Position numbers and translations under genes: made by a program. This document shows, piece after piece, positions 36,230 to 47,200 of a stretch of 64,000 nt of DNA. The stretch is from an uncultured Lachnospiraceae bacterium (GTDB taxonomy: Bacteria; Bacillota; Clostridia; Lachnospirales; Lachnospiraceae). The notes below the pieces were generated by a model. That model searched no databases. It was not told where the DNA came from and worked only from the letters and a program-made list of their open reading frames with translations. Every line of letters begins with the position of its first letter. Positions within the stretch are counted from its first letter, which is position 1. The DNA lies in the NCBI GenBank assembly GCA_947577185.1, contig CANPUE010000006.1, forward strand, positions 86,900 to 150,899. Direction: 5' to 3'.

Positions 36230-38155
36230 TTATGATTCCGCAAGGCGGTCAGACAGTTCTTCCCATTTTACATACAGAGTTTCCAGTTCTGTCACGTTCT
36301 GTTCTTTTTCCTGTGCCAGTTTTTGAAGTTTTGCAACGTCTGTACATACTTCCGGAAGCACCATCGTCTCATCAATTTCTTTATTTCGCTCTTCCAGTTT
36401 CTGGATGGTCTCTTCGCACCGTTTCAGTTCATTTTCCTTTTTGCGCCGCATGGCCTGCTGTTCCTTGCGCGCCTTCCAGTCCTGTTTATTTTCCGAATCA
36501 CTCTGCACGGCCAAAGTATCGTTGGCCGCCGCATCTGTCAGGGCCTGCCTCTGCTCTTTCTTTTCAAGATAATATTCATAATTCCCCAGATATTCTGTAA
36601 GTTCCCTGTGGCTCAGATCCAAAATCCGCTCCGCCGTCTTATTGATAAAATATCTGTCATGCGAGACATAGAGCACCGTTCCGGTATAAGCATTAATAGC
36701 ATCCTCCAGGATCTCCTTGGACATAATATCCAGGTGATTGGTCGGCTCGTCGAGGATGAGAAAATTTGATTCCGAAAGCATAAGCTTTGCCAGGGAAACA
36801 CGGCCGCGCTCTCCGCCGCTCAGAGATTCTATTTTTTTAAAGACATCCTCTCCGGTGAATAAAAATGCCGCAAGCGTATTGCGTATCCGGGTGTTGTTTA
36901 AAGTCGGATATGCATCCGAAATTTCCTCAAACAATGTCTTTTCAGGATGCAATACATGATGCTCCTGATCGTAATAACCGACTTCCACATTCGTTCCAAG
37001 ACGAATAGAACCGCTATCGGGTAAGAGCAGTTCATTGATCATCTTTAAGATCGTCGTCTTGCCAGTCCCGTTATCGCCAATGATCGCAACGTGTTCACCG
37101 CGTTTTATATCAAAGCAGAGACCTTCAAACAAAGTCAGTTCCCCAAAAGATTTGGAAATATTCTCCACGTGGAGCACGTCATTCCCGCTCTGGATGCGCG
37201 GTTCCAGATGCAGGTGCATGTCTGCCCGCACCTCGGCCGGCTTTTCCAGCACCTCCACTTTATCTAACATCTTCTCCCGGCTTTCCGCCCGCCTGATCGA
37301 CTTTTCCCGGTTAAAAGACTTTAATTTCTCAATGACCGCTTCCTGATGTCTGATCTCCCGCTGTTGATTGAGATAAGCATGATACGCAGCAGCACGCAGC
37401 ATTTCCTTTTTGGCCGCATAATCCGAATAATTCCCTGTAAAGACGGTCGCTTTCGTATTGTCTAATTCAATAATTTTGCCTGCGATCCGGTCAAGAAAAT
37501 ATCGGTCGTGGGATACGATGATCACCGCGCCTTTATAATTGAGCAGATACGTCTCCAGCCAGGCGATCGAAGCCATATCCAGATGGTTGGTCGGCTCATC
37601 GAGAATGATCAGATCCGGTTTCAGGAGCAGAAGCTTCCCCAACGCCACGCGTGTCTTCTGTCCTCCGGATAGCGTATTGATCTCTTTGGAAAACTCTTCC
37701 TGTGTAAACCCCAGTCCTTTCAGTACGCCGGTCAGCTCACTCTTATAAGCGTATCCGTTCGCTGCCTCAAACGCATGCGTCAGATTCGCATATGTCTCCA
37801 TCAGACCGGAAAGCCGCTCTTCGGAGGCGTTTTTCATCTGTAGTTCCACGGACCGGATTCGGGATTCGAGATCCACGATATCCTGCTTGACGGACAGCAG
37901 TTCATCATAGATCGTATTCTCACTGGATACAGCCTGATGCTGCGAAAGGTAGCCCAGGCTTCTTCCTTTTGAAAGTGCAACGATCCCCTCATCAGCCGCC
38001 ATTTCTCCAACGATGATACGCAGCAGAGTCGTCTTTCCTGCACCGTTGATGCCGACGATCGCCGCTTTCTCATAATCTTCAATATGAAAGGATACGTTTT
38101 GCAGAACAGGGACTTCCTTAAAGGATTTATTGATATTGGAAACGGAAAGTATCAT
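36230..38155 (-). CDS. ABC-F family ATP-binding protein
   Basis: A 641-residue soluble protein with two ABC ATPase domains and no membrane part. The first P-loop is G-I-N-G-A-G-K-T-T with signature L-S-G-G-Q-K-T-R-V; the second is G-D-N-G-T-G-K-T-T with L-S-G-G-E-R-G-R-V; both have D-E-P-T-N-H-L-D Walker B segments. The charged C-terminal stretch (about 545-635) is a coiled coil. ABC-F proteins act on the ribosome as translation factors or give antibiotic protection; this general type (YdiF/Uup-like) is usually housekeeping. AAGGAG fits the ATG at 38155. Confidence 0.93.
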   Translation of the reverse strand: MILSVSNINKSFKEVPVLQNVSFHIEDYEKAAIVGINGAGKTTLLRIIVGEMAADEGIVALSKGRSLGYLSQHQAVSSENTIYDELLSVKQDIVDLESRIRSVELQMKNASEERLSGLMETYANLTHAFEAANGYAYKSELTGVLKGLGFTQEEFSKEINTLSGGQKTRVALGKLLLLKPDLIILDEPTNHLDMASIAWLETYLLNYKGAVIIVSHDRYFLDRIAGKIIELDNTKATVFTGNYSDYAAKKEMLRAAAYHAYLNQQREIRHQEAVIEKLKSFNREKSIRRAESREKMLDKVEVLEKPAEVRADMHLHLEPRIQSGNDVLHVENISKSFGELTLFEGLCFDIKRGEHVAIIGDNGTGKTTILKMINELLLPDSGSIRLGTNVEVGYYDQEHHVLHPEKTLFEEISDAYPTLNNTRIRNTLAAFLFTGEDVFKKIESLSGGERGRVSLAKLMLSESNFLILDEPTNHLDIMSKEILEDAINAYTGTVLYVSHDRYFINKTAERILDLSHRELTEYLGNYEYYLEKKEQRQALTDAAANDTLAVQSDSENKQDWKARKEQQAMRRKKENELKRCEETIQKLEERNKEIDETMVLPEVCTDVAKLQKLAQEKEQNVTELETLYVKWEELSDRLAES

Positions 38156-38258
38156 GGAAACACTCCTTGTCATTTCATTAGAAATCGCTATTTTTCAGTT
38201 TACAGGGCTTAAATGAAACTGTCAATATTTAACATCCGGCTGAAGAAAAGAATCACAA

Positions 38259-38287
38259 AAAGCATCTGGATCTGCTCCGGATGCTTT
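38259..38287 (-). terminator. Terminator after icd
   Basis: AAAGCATC (38259-38266) and GATGCTTT (38280-38287) form a stem; on the minus strand it ends in a TTTTTG run. It lies about 40 nt past the icd stop codon. Confidence 0.8.
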
Positions 38288-38327
38288 AGGGAATCAATCA
38301 TGATTTTTATAAAACCGCCATGCAGGA

Positions 38328-39542
38328 TCAGCCCTGATCCATACTCTCGTAACGCTCCCGCACTGCCTTGATAAATTCCTCACTGTTCAGCACAGTGACA
38401 TCTTTTAACGACGTGATCAGTGCCAGATCTTTTGTCATCTTTCCGCTCTCGATCGTCTGGAGGACTGCTTTTTCCAGCCTGTCCGCAAAATCAGCCAGTT
38501 CCTGATTGTGATCCAGCTCTCCTCTCTTTCTGAGTGCGCCGGTCCATGCAAAAATGGTCGCGACCGAGTTGGTGGAAGTCTCTTCTCCTTTGAGATGTTT
38601 ATAATAATGTCTCTGTACGGTTCCGTGTGCGGCTTCATATTCATAGACACCGGATGGTGATACCAGCACGGAAGTCATCATGGCAAGGGAGCCAAATGCA
38701 GACGAAACCATATCGCTCATGACATCACCGTCATAATTCTTGCACGCCCAGATAAAGCCGCCCTTCGCTTTCATGACACGTGCAACCGCGTCATCAATCA
38801 GCGTGTAAAAATATTCAATCCCGGCTTCTTCAAATTTTTTCTCATATTCTTTCTCATAAATTTCCTGAAAAATATCTTTGAAATTATGGTCGTATTTTTT
38901 TGAGATCGTGTCTTTTGTGGCAAACCACAGATCCTGCTTTGTATCTAATGCATAATTAAAGCATGCTCTGGCAAAGCTTGTGATGGATTCGTCCGTGTTA
39001 TGTATCCCCTGCAGGATGCCCGGTCCGTTAAACTGATGGATCGTTTCTCTGATCTGTGTGCCGTCCTCCGATGTAAAGACCAGTTCCGCCTTTCCGGCTC
39101 CCGGCACTTTGATCTCTGTGTTCTTATAAACGTCGCCGTACGCATGACGGGCAAGTGTAATCGGTTTTTCCCAGTTTTTGACACAGGGTTCTATGCCCTT
39201 TACCACGATCGGAGCGCGGAATACCGTACCGTCCAGAGCAGCCCGGATCGTTCCGTTCGGGCTTTTCCACATTTCCTTGAGATGATACTCTGTCATTCTT
39301 GCAGCATTGGGCGTAATGGTTGCACATTTTACGGCAACACCATACTTTTTCGTGGCTTCTGCGGAATCGATCGTGACCTGGTCATCCGTAGCATTGCGGT
39401 TTTCCAGTCCGAGATCATAATATTCTGTCTTCAAATCAATATAAGGCAGCAGCAATTCTTCCCTGATCATTTTCCAGAGAATCCTTGTCATCTCGTCTCC
39501 GTCCATCTCCACCAATGGCGTCGTCATTTTGATTTTTTCCAT
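38328..39542 (-). CDS. icd: NADP-dependent isocitrate dehydrogenase
   Basis: A 404-residue homodimeric-type isocitrate dehydrogenase that oxidises isocitrate to 2-oxoglutarate and CO2 with NADP+. The sequence [10 protein letters not shown] at the N-terminus, S-P-N-G-T-I-R near residue 94 and the C-terminal E-A-A-H-G-T-V near 307 are the eukaryote-like subfamily signatures. AAGGAGG precedes the ATG. It follows a GntR-family regulator by 36 nt, so the two are probably one transcription unit supplying 2-oxoglutarate for glutamate synthesis. Confidence 0.95.
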   Translation of the reverse strand: MEKIKMTTPLVEMDGDEMTRILWKMIREELLLPYIDLKTEYYDLGLENRNATDDQVTIDSAEATKKYGVAVKCATITPNAARMTEYHLKEMWKSPNGTIRAALDGTVFRAPIVVKGIEPCVKNWEKPITLARHAYGDVYKNTEIKVPGAGKAELVFTSEDGTQIRETIHQFNGPGILQGIHNTDESITSFARACFNYALDTKQDLWFATKDTISKKYDHNFKDIFQEIYEKEYEKKFEEAGIEYFYTLIDDAVARVMKAKGGFIWACKNYDGDVMSDMVSSAFGSLAMMTSVLVSPSGVYEYEAAHGTVQRHYYKHLKGEETSTNSVATIFAWTGALRKRGELDHNQELADFADRLEKAVLQTIESGKMTKDLALITSLKDVTVLNSEEFIKAVRERYESMDQG

Positions 39543-39578
39543 CTGTTATCCTCCTTGCTCCTTGCTTTTTCTCAGTTT

Positions 39579-40268
39579 CTAATTCTCCGGGTACATGCCG
39601 AACAGACCGTTTTTAACCATATTATCATAAGCGTTGCTGATATGCTGATTGGCAAGTTCCTCCGCCTTTTTGGCGTCTTTGTCCCTGATCGCCTCCATGA
39701 TCTGCCTGTGCTCGTCATTAGAAGCGCGTCCGCGTGAATTCGTTGAGAGCGTCTTGCGCCGAATGCGCAGAACGTACTCATGAAAGTCTTTTAGAAGATG
39801 TTCCAACATTTTCGAATCACAGGCCGCATAAAGAATATCGTGAAAACGGTTGTCCAGTTCTGCCATCTGCTCCATATGTCCCTTATCCGCATGAAACTGG
39901 GCAAGATAGATATTTTCCTCCATCTCTTCCATCTGTTCTGTGGTGATCTTTTCTGTCGCCATCCTTGCGCATAGTCCCTCTAACAGAGAGCGGATCATAT
40001 AAATGTCCTTCACATCCTTCGCCGTGATCCCTGTCACATAGGCGCCCTTATTGGGCACCATCCGGATCAGTCCCTCCAGTTCAAGCTGTCGGAAGGCCTC
40101 CCTGACAGGGGTTCTGCTGACTCCCAGTTCCTCTCCGATCGCAACTTCTTTTAGTTCCTCGTGTTCTTTATATTTACCGCTCAGGATATCTTCTCTGATC
40201 TTCTGAAATACCCTGCCCCGCAGGGAATATTTATCATTTACGGTATTTTTAATATCATAACTGCTCAT
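39579..40268 (-). CDS. GntR-family regulator (FadR/FCD subfamily)
   Basis: A 229-residue regulator. The N-terminal winged helix (residues 15-85) has G-V-S-R-T-P-V-R-E-A-F-R-Q-L-E-L-E-G-L-I, and the C-terminal all-helical FCD domain contains D-N-R-F-H-D-I-L and later His residues that usually bind a metal and an organic acid. The ATG at 40268 follows AAAAGG; the frame reaching 40337 includes the promoter and is rejected. It is followed by icd, so a tricarboxylate or dicarboxylate effector is plausible, by inference only. A palindrome in its promoter suggests self-control. Confidence 0.92.
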   Translation of the reverse strand: MSSYDIKNTVNDKYSLRGRVFQKIREDILSGKYKEHEELKEVAIGEELGVSRTPVREAFRQLELEGLIRMVPNKGAYVTGITAKDVKDIYMIRSLLEGLCARMATEKITTEQMEEMEENIYLAQFHADKGHMEQMAELDNRFHDILYAACDSKMLEHLLKDFHEYVLRIRRKTLSTNSRGRASNDEHRQIMEAIRDKDAKKAEELANQHISNAYDNMVKNGLFGMYPEN

Positions 40269-40298
40269 TCTGTGCTCACACCTTTTCTTTCTCGTATT

Positions 40299-40327
40299 AT
40301 TGTATACAATCATACAGATTGTGTCAA
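40299..40327 (-). promoter_or_regulatory. Promoter and 12-bp palindromic operator of the GntR-icd unit
   Basis: TTGACA (40322-40327) and TACAAT (40299-40304) are 17 nt apart on the minus strand. The perfect palindrome ATTGTATACAAT (40299-40310) covers the -10 element. FadR-subfamily GntR proteins bind short T-x-G-T-x(3)-A-C-x-A palindromes, and this site (TTGTATACAA) is of that kind, so autorepression is likely. Confidence 0.7.
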
Positions 40328-40339
40328 GGTGTGGCAATC

Positions 40340-41233
40340 TTAATTTTCCAGCAATAATTTTTCAATGTCAAGCATCCCCCATCCCTGCTTGTTCCAGGAA
40401 TCTCCCAGATCTCTTGCTGTGTAGACCATTTTTCGCTTCACCTGTTCATTATTCAGATAAGGCGCTTTTTGCAAAAGAAGTGCTGCGGCCCCCGACACAA
40501 TCGGCGTTGCCATGGAAGTGCCGCTTTTTATTGCATAACCGCCCCCGCGGCTGCCGCACGATTTAATATCGGTTCCCGGAGCGACAAGGTCAGGTTTACG
40601 ATACAGATACGAATCATCTCCTCTGCCTGAGTAATTCTCACACAGACTGCCGCGCATACCGAAATAACCATCTTCATGGCAGCCTACCGTGATCACTTTA
40701 CGGCTGTTTCCAAGAGGAGATATGGTCCCTTCTTCCGGACCGGCATTTCCTGCGGCACACACGACCACAATTCCGGCATTCCACACCGCCTCCAAAAGCC
40801 CAATCACTTCTTCTATTCTGTTCTTTTCACTGGGCTGACCGATACCGACCGATATATTTAAGATGCGGATATGATGACGCAGACGATTGTGCAGCACCCA
40901 CAAAAGGGCATGATACATACTCTCAATAGAACCTTCTCCATTCCGGTCCAGTACTTTTCCGATGCAAAAAAGGCAGCGCGGCGCAATCCCTTTATATCTG
41001 CCGTTTGACATCAGACCGTTCCCACCGATACACCCGGCCACATGTGTTCCATGTCCGCTGTCATCATAACTTCTGCTCCTGTAATTAACAAAATCCTGAA
41101 AATCCACGATCCTGCCCGCCAGATCGGGATGGGTGTAAATACCCGTATCCAACACCGCAACGGTAACCGGGCTGCCTTTGCAGGACTGCTGTAATAAATC
41201 ACTGCAGCCCAGTTGGTTTCTGACGCGATACAT
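40340..41233 (-). CDS. S8 family subtilisin-like protease, intracellular type
   Basis: A 297-residue serine protease with the triad Asp29 (V-L-D-T-G), His61 (H-G-T-H-V-A-G) and a Ser near 238 in S-G-T-S-M-A-T-P. There is no signal peptide and almost no propeptide, so it is expected in the cytoplasm unless exported by another route. GGGAG precedes the ATG. It lies 51 nt after the 974-residue LRR protein gene in the same direction and probably shares its transcript, which hints at a role in turnover or processing of the surface proteins before export. The substrate is unknown. Confidence 0.9.
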   Translation of the reverse strand: MYRVRNQLGCSDLLQQSCKGSPVTVAVLDTGIYTHPDLAGRIVDFQDFVNYRSRSYDDSGHGTHVAGCIGGNGLMSNGRYKGIAPRCLFCIGKVLDRNGEGSIESMYHALLWVLHNRLRHHIRILNISVGIGQPSEKNRIEEVIGLLEAVWNAGIVVVCAAGNAGPEEGTISPLGNSRKVITVGCHEDGYFGMRGSLCENYSGRGDDSYLYRKPDLVAPGTDIKSCGSRGGGYAIKSGTSMATPIVSGAAALLLQKAPYLNNEQVKRKMVYTARDLGDSWNKQGWGMLDIEKLLLEN

Positions 41234-41284
41234 AAAAAACTCCCGGCTTTTTCCTTATCTTATGCCGGGAATTTTTAATGGTTC

Positions 41285-44209
41285 CTATCTCGCTTTCCTG
41301 TGCTTCCCCCGATAAAAGAATAAGGAAATCCCTGTAAAAAGGAGTCCGATCCCAAGAAAATATTTGGGATGAATGCTGTTGTCTCCAGTATCGGGTGAAA
41401 TATCTTTTCTGGCAGAAAGGTTTGAAAAAACCGCCTGTCCGTTACTTACCACCGCCGTATTGCCGGAAAGATAATTATAAATCGCATATGGTGAAAAATG
41501 ATTCGTCCGGAAAACAATACAGTCTGTACCATTCACAGAAACGACCCTGCTCGTTGTTTCTTCCAACTGTCCATTGGCATCCAGGCAGACAACATGCAGG
41601 TTTTCCTGCACGATTCCATCAGGAAGCGGTATTGAAATCTCAATCTCCTGCCTGCCGAGTCCCGTGATGGGAATGGATGTATCTGCCTCCTGCAGCGTGA
41701 TTTCATAAGCCAGCAGATTCTTCGGCATCTGTCTGCCATAAACCTCACGACAGGCCTCCAAAACAGCATCCAAAGCTGCTTCACTGTCAACGATCTTTAA
41801 CAGGTAATTGTTCTCAGAGCCGTCCAAAACAGCTGTCGCCGTCCCGTTATCTTCAATAGAGCGGCTGCTGATCCGGACCGTAACACCTGTCTGTGCCAGA
41901 TCCGTTTCTCCTGTATCAGCTTCCATATCTATCAGTTCCCGTTCTTTCGGGAGATTTACTTTATCAACCTCATAAACTGCATTTCCTGCCGTAACGGTAT
42001 CCGGGTAACTGGAAAGAGGCATACCCTCCGTCCGGATCTGTCTGATCTTCAGCGACCTGGAATCCCCCTGTCCGCTTTCTGTCTGTTCCGTTTCCGTCTG
42101 ATCGCTTTGCGCCTGTTCGTTTTCCGTCTTTTCTGTCTTTTCGTCCACAGTACAAACAATGCCCTTAAAGCCGGAAAGCTTTCGGTCTAAAACCGTGCCG
42201 TCAAGAGGCATCTCACTGTTTCGCACAACTGCCAGCCCAATGCCGTCGAAAGCGAACCCTCTGTGTTCTTCATTGTACAGCTTGCCCGATGAAGGCTCAC
42301 AGGATATCTCCGGCAGCGAATCCCCGTCAAAAATGACAACGCCGTTTCCGGCAGCTTTCACGGAATCCGCCACATCAAATGCCCTGAGCCCAATCGCCTC
42401 CACGGAAGCCGGAATTCTGATCATCTGCAGCGGACATCCCTGGTATGCTCTGTCCCTGATCTGTCTGACAAAAGATCCTCCTTCGATATCAGTAAGATTA
42501 CCGCAGTCCGCAAACGCACCCTCTCCGATCACTTCCACACTGTCCGGAAGAATTATCTTTGTAATGCCGGAATGTCCTGCAAAAGCATCCGCTCCGATTG
42601 TTTTTATCCCCTCCGGTATTGCCACAATACTGTTGCCGCCGCGATATCCGAGTAAGATCCCGTCGCCCACGATCAGGAAATCACCATTTCCATTCTGCAC
42701 CCAGTCCGTAAACCAGGGTGTGCCGGCAAATGCCGAAGGCGCAATTTCCTCTACCGTATCGGGAATAATTACGTTCGTCAGATTGTTGCAATGGTAAAAA
42801 GCGGCATAGCCGATCTTTCTGACGCCTTCCGGAATCACCGCCTCGGTCAGTCCTGACCGTGCAAAAGCAAAATCTCCGATCTCTGTAATCGTATCCGGTA
42901 TCGTGATCGCACTTCTGCTGTCATTGTAATATGCCTGATTCGCAATGATTGTATCCTTCACAACTGCATACTTGGGAAACGTACCGCCCTTCTCATTCCT
43001 GTTGCCTGAAATGGCAGCAATCGTCTCTCCTGTCTCTCCAGTAACGACACCTTCAAACTGCTTCGATGTAATGGCATTTCCGGAATTTACTGTTGCACTT
43101 GCATTGTCCATGAAAACGATAACTTCATTCCCGACAACCCTCGACTTACCCATGACAGATTCGTCTTCCTCGGTTTCCAGTGGATTAATATGCGTCACTT
43201 CATGATAATAATCGGCAGACCCGGCTGTTTCTGCCGTCTCCCCAGATTCTCCCGTAGCTCCTTCGTTCCCATCCTGCGCTGTTCCGATCGTATCGATTGA
43301 CGTATCTTCGTACTCCGCGACATCAATGTCTTCCAGAACAAGCTGATCTGCAAATCTTCTTGCAGTACTTCCGGGCTCCGCCTCGATCGTAAGTCTTGTA
43401 CAGCCATCAAAAGCCGTACTGTGGATCGTATTCACAGAAATCGGGATCGAAATGCTGCGCAGACGGACACAATCCTCAAACGCCTTTAACCCGATCGCAT
43501 TTACCGAATAGGGAATCTCCACAGTCTGCAGATTACAGCAGTTAGAAAAAGCATATGCAGAGATTTCTTTGACATTACCACTGACTGCAACACCCCGCAG
43601 GTTTTTATCTCCCCAAAAAGCATACGGACTGATCTTGCTCACCGTAGAAGGCATCACATAATCGGGATTCCTCCTGCCGGATAATACCGCGTAAAGTACA
43701 TCCCCGCCTTTACTGTAAATGGCTCCATCTTTGCATGTAAAACAGGGGTTGCTGCCGCTGACAGCCACGGTCTCGAGACATTCATCCCCGGCAAAGACAC
43801 CATTTCCCAAAATCTTCAGGCCTTCTCCGATTCTGACATTTGAAAGACGCGGACAGTCTGCAAAAACCGCCTGTTCGATCGTCTCTACCGAATCCGGTAT
43901 CGTGACTGACTCTAAATTCGGACAATCTTTAAAAGCGCCCGAGCCGATACTTACCACACTGTTTCCGACCCTAACGCTTTTAATATATTCGTTGCCTGCA
44001 AAGGCCCCTGATTCAATTTTTTTAACATCATTTGAAACAGACACGTCCTGTGCCGTGCCATTATACTTTACAAGTGTTGTTCCATCAATCTGGAAATCAG
44101 AAGCAGAAGCGGTATTTTCCGCTTCCACATCTGATACCGGTATCTGTGTGACGGCGATCGCCACCGCCACAAACAGAGCACCTATTGCTTTTCTGATTTT
44201 TCTGCCCAT
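41285..44209 (-). CDS. BspA-type leucine-rich-repeat wall-anchored protein (974 aa)
   Basis: A signal peptide (about 1-30) is followed by two blocks of BspA/TpLRR (LRR_5) repeats at about 40-275 and 405-600, with repeats like V-T-I-P-D-S-V-E-T-I. A stalk domain of about 115 residues at 800-925 ends N-H-F-S-P-Y-A-I-Y, and the C-terminus has the sorting signal S-P-D-T-G-D, a hydrophobic helix and a positive tail. It is likely covalently attached to the wall by the class B sortase encoded upstream. The stalk and sorting regions are homologous to those of the giant neighbour. It follows that gene by 22 nt. It may bind host or food ligands, by analogy with BspA proteins. Confidence 0.88.
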   Translation of the reverse strand: MGRKIRKAIGALFVAVAIAVTQIPVSDVEAENTASASDFQIDGTTLVKYNGTAQDVSVSNDVKKIESGAFAGNEYIKSVRVGNSVVSIGSGAFKDCPNLESVTIPDSVETIEQAVFADCPRLSNVRIGEGLKILGNGVFAGDECLETVAVSGSNPCFTCKDGAIYSKGGDVLYAVLSGRRNPDYVMPSTVSKISPYAFWGDKNLRGVAVSGNVKEISAYAFSNCCNLQTVEIPYSVNAIGLKAFEDCVRLRSISIPISVNTIHSTAFDGCTRLTIEAEPGSTARRFADQLVLEDIDVAEYEDTSIDTIGTAQDGNEGATGESGETAETAGSADYYHEVTHINPLETEEDESVMGKSRVVGNEVIVFMDNASATVNSGNAITSKQFEGVVTGETGETIAAISGNRNEKGGTFPKYAVVKDTIIANQAYYNDSRSAITIPDTITEIGDFAFARSGLTEAVIPEGVRKIGYAAFYHCNNLTNVIIPDTVEEIAPSAFAGTPWFTDWVQNGNGDFLIVGDGILLGYRGGNSIVAIPEGIKTIGADAFAGHSGITKIILPDSVEVIGEGAFADCGNLTDIEGGSFVRQIRDRAYQGCPLQMIRIPASVEAIGLRAFDVADSVKAAGNGVVIFDGDSLPEISCEPSSGKLYNEEHRGFAFDGIGLAVVRNSEMPLDGTVLDRKLSGFKGIVCTVDEKTEKTENEQAQSDQTETEQTESGQGDSRSLKIRQIRTEGMPLSSYPDTVTAGNAVYEVDKVNLPKERELIDMEADTGETDLAQTGVTVRISSRSIEDNGTATAVLDGSENNYLLKIVDSEAALDAVLEACREVYGRQMPKNLLAYEITLQEADTSIPITGLGRQEIEISIPLPDGIVQENLHVVCLDANGQLEETTSRVVSVNGTDCIVFRTNHFSPYAIYNYLSGNTAVVSNGQAVFSNLSARKDISPDTGDNSIHPKYFLGIGLLFTGISLFFYRGKHRKAR

Positions 44210-44231
44210 AGGAATCCCCCACGGAATTATT

Positions 44232-47200
44232 CTACTGCGCTTTTGCCTTTACTTTTATCTTCTTATCCTTTTTCATAAACAGGATGACCGATACACATGC
44301 CAAGCCAAGTGACAGGAACCACTTAGGATGAATCGGATCTCCGGTCTTTGGCGTAATATCCAACAGACCTTCCGACAGATTCTGCGTATTGACATAAATC
44401 GTATACGGCGAGAAGTGCGTCGCTGTAAAGCTGATACAAGGCACTCCATTAATCGTAGTAAATCTCTGGCTCAGATCTTCAACCTGATTCGATACAACAG
44501 CTCCCATCATATTATTACCGCCATAGGTTACGAGCGCATCCGGAAGCGGGATCGTGATATCGACAGTCAATCCTGTCGTGTTCGTGATCTTTGTCGTACC
44601 CGTAGAATCATACAGGCTGATATCCATTGCATAATACAGGATATTTTCAAGATTGCCGTATTTATTCGTCAGAGCATTCATAACTGCCATCGTTGCTTCA
44701 TCTGTCTCGGAAATCTTCACAATAAAGTTATCTGTAGAACCGTTAACATTTGCCGTCGCCAGATCTTTGTTACTGATACCCGGTTTCGTGATATCCACTC
44801 TTGTATTGCTGCTGTCAGCGGCAGGTACCCTCGTCGAGCCTCCGGTCGAAGTACTTGTCGGAGTCGTGGCAACCGTTCCGTTTGTCGGCGTTGACGCATC
44901 GTCTGTATACTCAGCGGTTACTGTAACATTCGCTGCCGGCATGACAAATGTCGTCGCAGGCAGACTCACACTCGCCAGTGTCACGCCCTGAGTCTCTGTC
45001 GTCCACCGCAGGAACTTCTTGCCTGTAGCTGGTGTATTGGCCGCAATAATAACTGTAGAACCTGCATCATACGAACCGCTTCCGCTTCCGTTCACCACAA
45101 CAACTGTATATTTACCGGCCGCCTGTGCCGATGTGGAAGTCGTCGATGTTGAACTTCCGGAAGTACTGGTTGAAGTACCGCTTGTGCTCGTCGTACGGTT
45201 GCTGGTCGTATTACCGCCTGATCCGCCAGGTGTGTTCGTCGTTCCGCCACTGGTCGTACCAGTGCCGCCGCCAGTACCATTTCCTCCACTGTACATTGCA
45301 AGGATCGTCAGGTTCTCCGTAACATTCAGGTAAGCATCACTGCTCCACTTTAAGAACGTATAACCCTGATGCACAGGTGCCTGCGGTGCCAGTGCTTCGC
45401 CTCCGGGTGCTACAAGCTGTGTAGCTCCGATCTTCGAACCATCTATCTGGTCATAGAACTCGACTTTATACTTGCCATCTACCATTCCATTCGTATAATA
45501 ACCCTGTGCAATGAAGATCGTGTCTTCATGGATCTTATCCGTGAGCTTCGTATTATTTGTTCCCAGCCAGCCTTCAAATGTCCAGCCTTCTTTTACGGGA
45601 TCCTCCGGTGCATCCGCATAGGAATCATCCGGTACATACTGCGTCTCACCGACCTGCTGACCGTCTGCATCCAGGAAAATAACACGCCACTCATCCGTAA
45701 TAGGATCCAGATACAGGTTGTAATCCGTACCATACGTATCAACATATCGTTTCGCAGAAGAATCCTGATAAGTACGTACTGCGGTCTGCGCTTTATTATT
45801 ATCTTTAAATGCTCTCGCCGAAATGAAAACTTCTTTTCCTAAAATAGTCAGCTCTATTAATTTTGTATCATTCTCAAATGCCCCTGACTCAATCGAGTTA
45901 ACTGTTCTGGGCAGAGTAATTCTTGTAATACCCTTTGACTGACCCTCTTCGCCATCACAATTCTTAAAGCAGTCCTTAGGAATTTCTGTCAGCTTAGAAG
46001 CACTGCTCAAATCTACAATTGTAATATCTGCACAGGATTCAAATGCCCCCGGTCTGATCGTGCTTACACCGCTGATATTCGGATCATTGACAATCGTTAC
46101 TTCAGATTGACCCACCAGACGTCCTCTTGCAGAGAGACATTCTTCAATAATATATGTCCCGTCATCTGTTCCATCTGCTGCTTTGTTCTTGGAGTAAACA
46201 ATACCATTTACCGTTTCATACCATTGATTATTGCTTACAAACGATAATGACGTACATCCACGGAAAGGAGCTGTACCTATATCTGCACAATCTTCTCCAA
46301 GGAACACTGCACTCAGACGCTCACAACTGTCAAATGCATAATCCGGGAGATATTTCACACTGTTCAGAGTCACCTTTACAATACGGTCATTTCCCCGTTC
46401 ATGTATCTCATCGCAGTTGTCATCATACTGACCACTGAAAAGTCCTGGAATAATATCAGTATCATCTAACGGATCCGTCCCAGGCCGCGTATACATTCTT
46501 CTGGCATCTGCATCCCAGTTCTTATCCACTAAATAGGTTCTGACATTCTCTCCATTATCATTTTGTCCCTTGGAGCCGTCGACGTTAAGGTTATTATAAT
46601 AGCCGTATACATCAATAGAATCCACGCCTGCCGGTATTTCAATATTCGTTGTTGAATTGACAAGGTCCTGTTCTTCCTGCGTTAATCCCCTGTAAACATC
46701 TCCGGATTCCGCATTCTTCACAACATCATATGGATATGTGTCAAAATAAGCAGGCGGATTAGCAGCCGCATATGCAACAATAGGTTCAAACAACCAGTCA
46801 GTCAGGTTGTTCTCTGTCGAATCACCTGTGCCCGCATTCAGCCAGCTTTGCCAATTTGAACAGAAATTATTTGGCGCAACGTTATTTACCCACGGACCAT
46901 AATCACTGGAAGTAAATAATGCTTTTTCAGCTTCCTCTTTTGCTGTCTGCTCTTCTTCCGTGCTCTCCGGCATATCTACAATCTGCTTCCATGCCAGTGC
47001 AAAACTCCTGCGGTGATTGTCATAATAAGAATCATTATACTGTGCATAAGATTTTTGCACCATCATATTCTCATAAGTTCCATATCTGCCGTCTTTGATT
47101 TCCTGTGCGTGTGAATCATTCAGCACCTGACTCACCTGACTGTATTTGGGATAATCCAGTAAAGTAACCATTTCGGTATTTGGATTATACATTACTGTCA

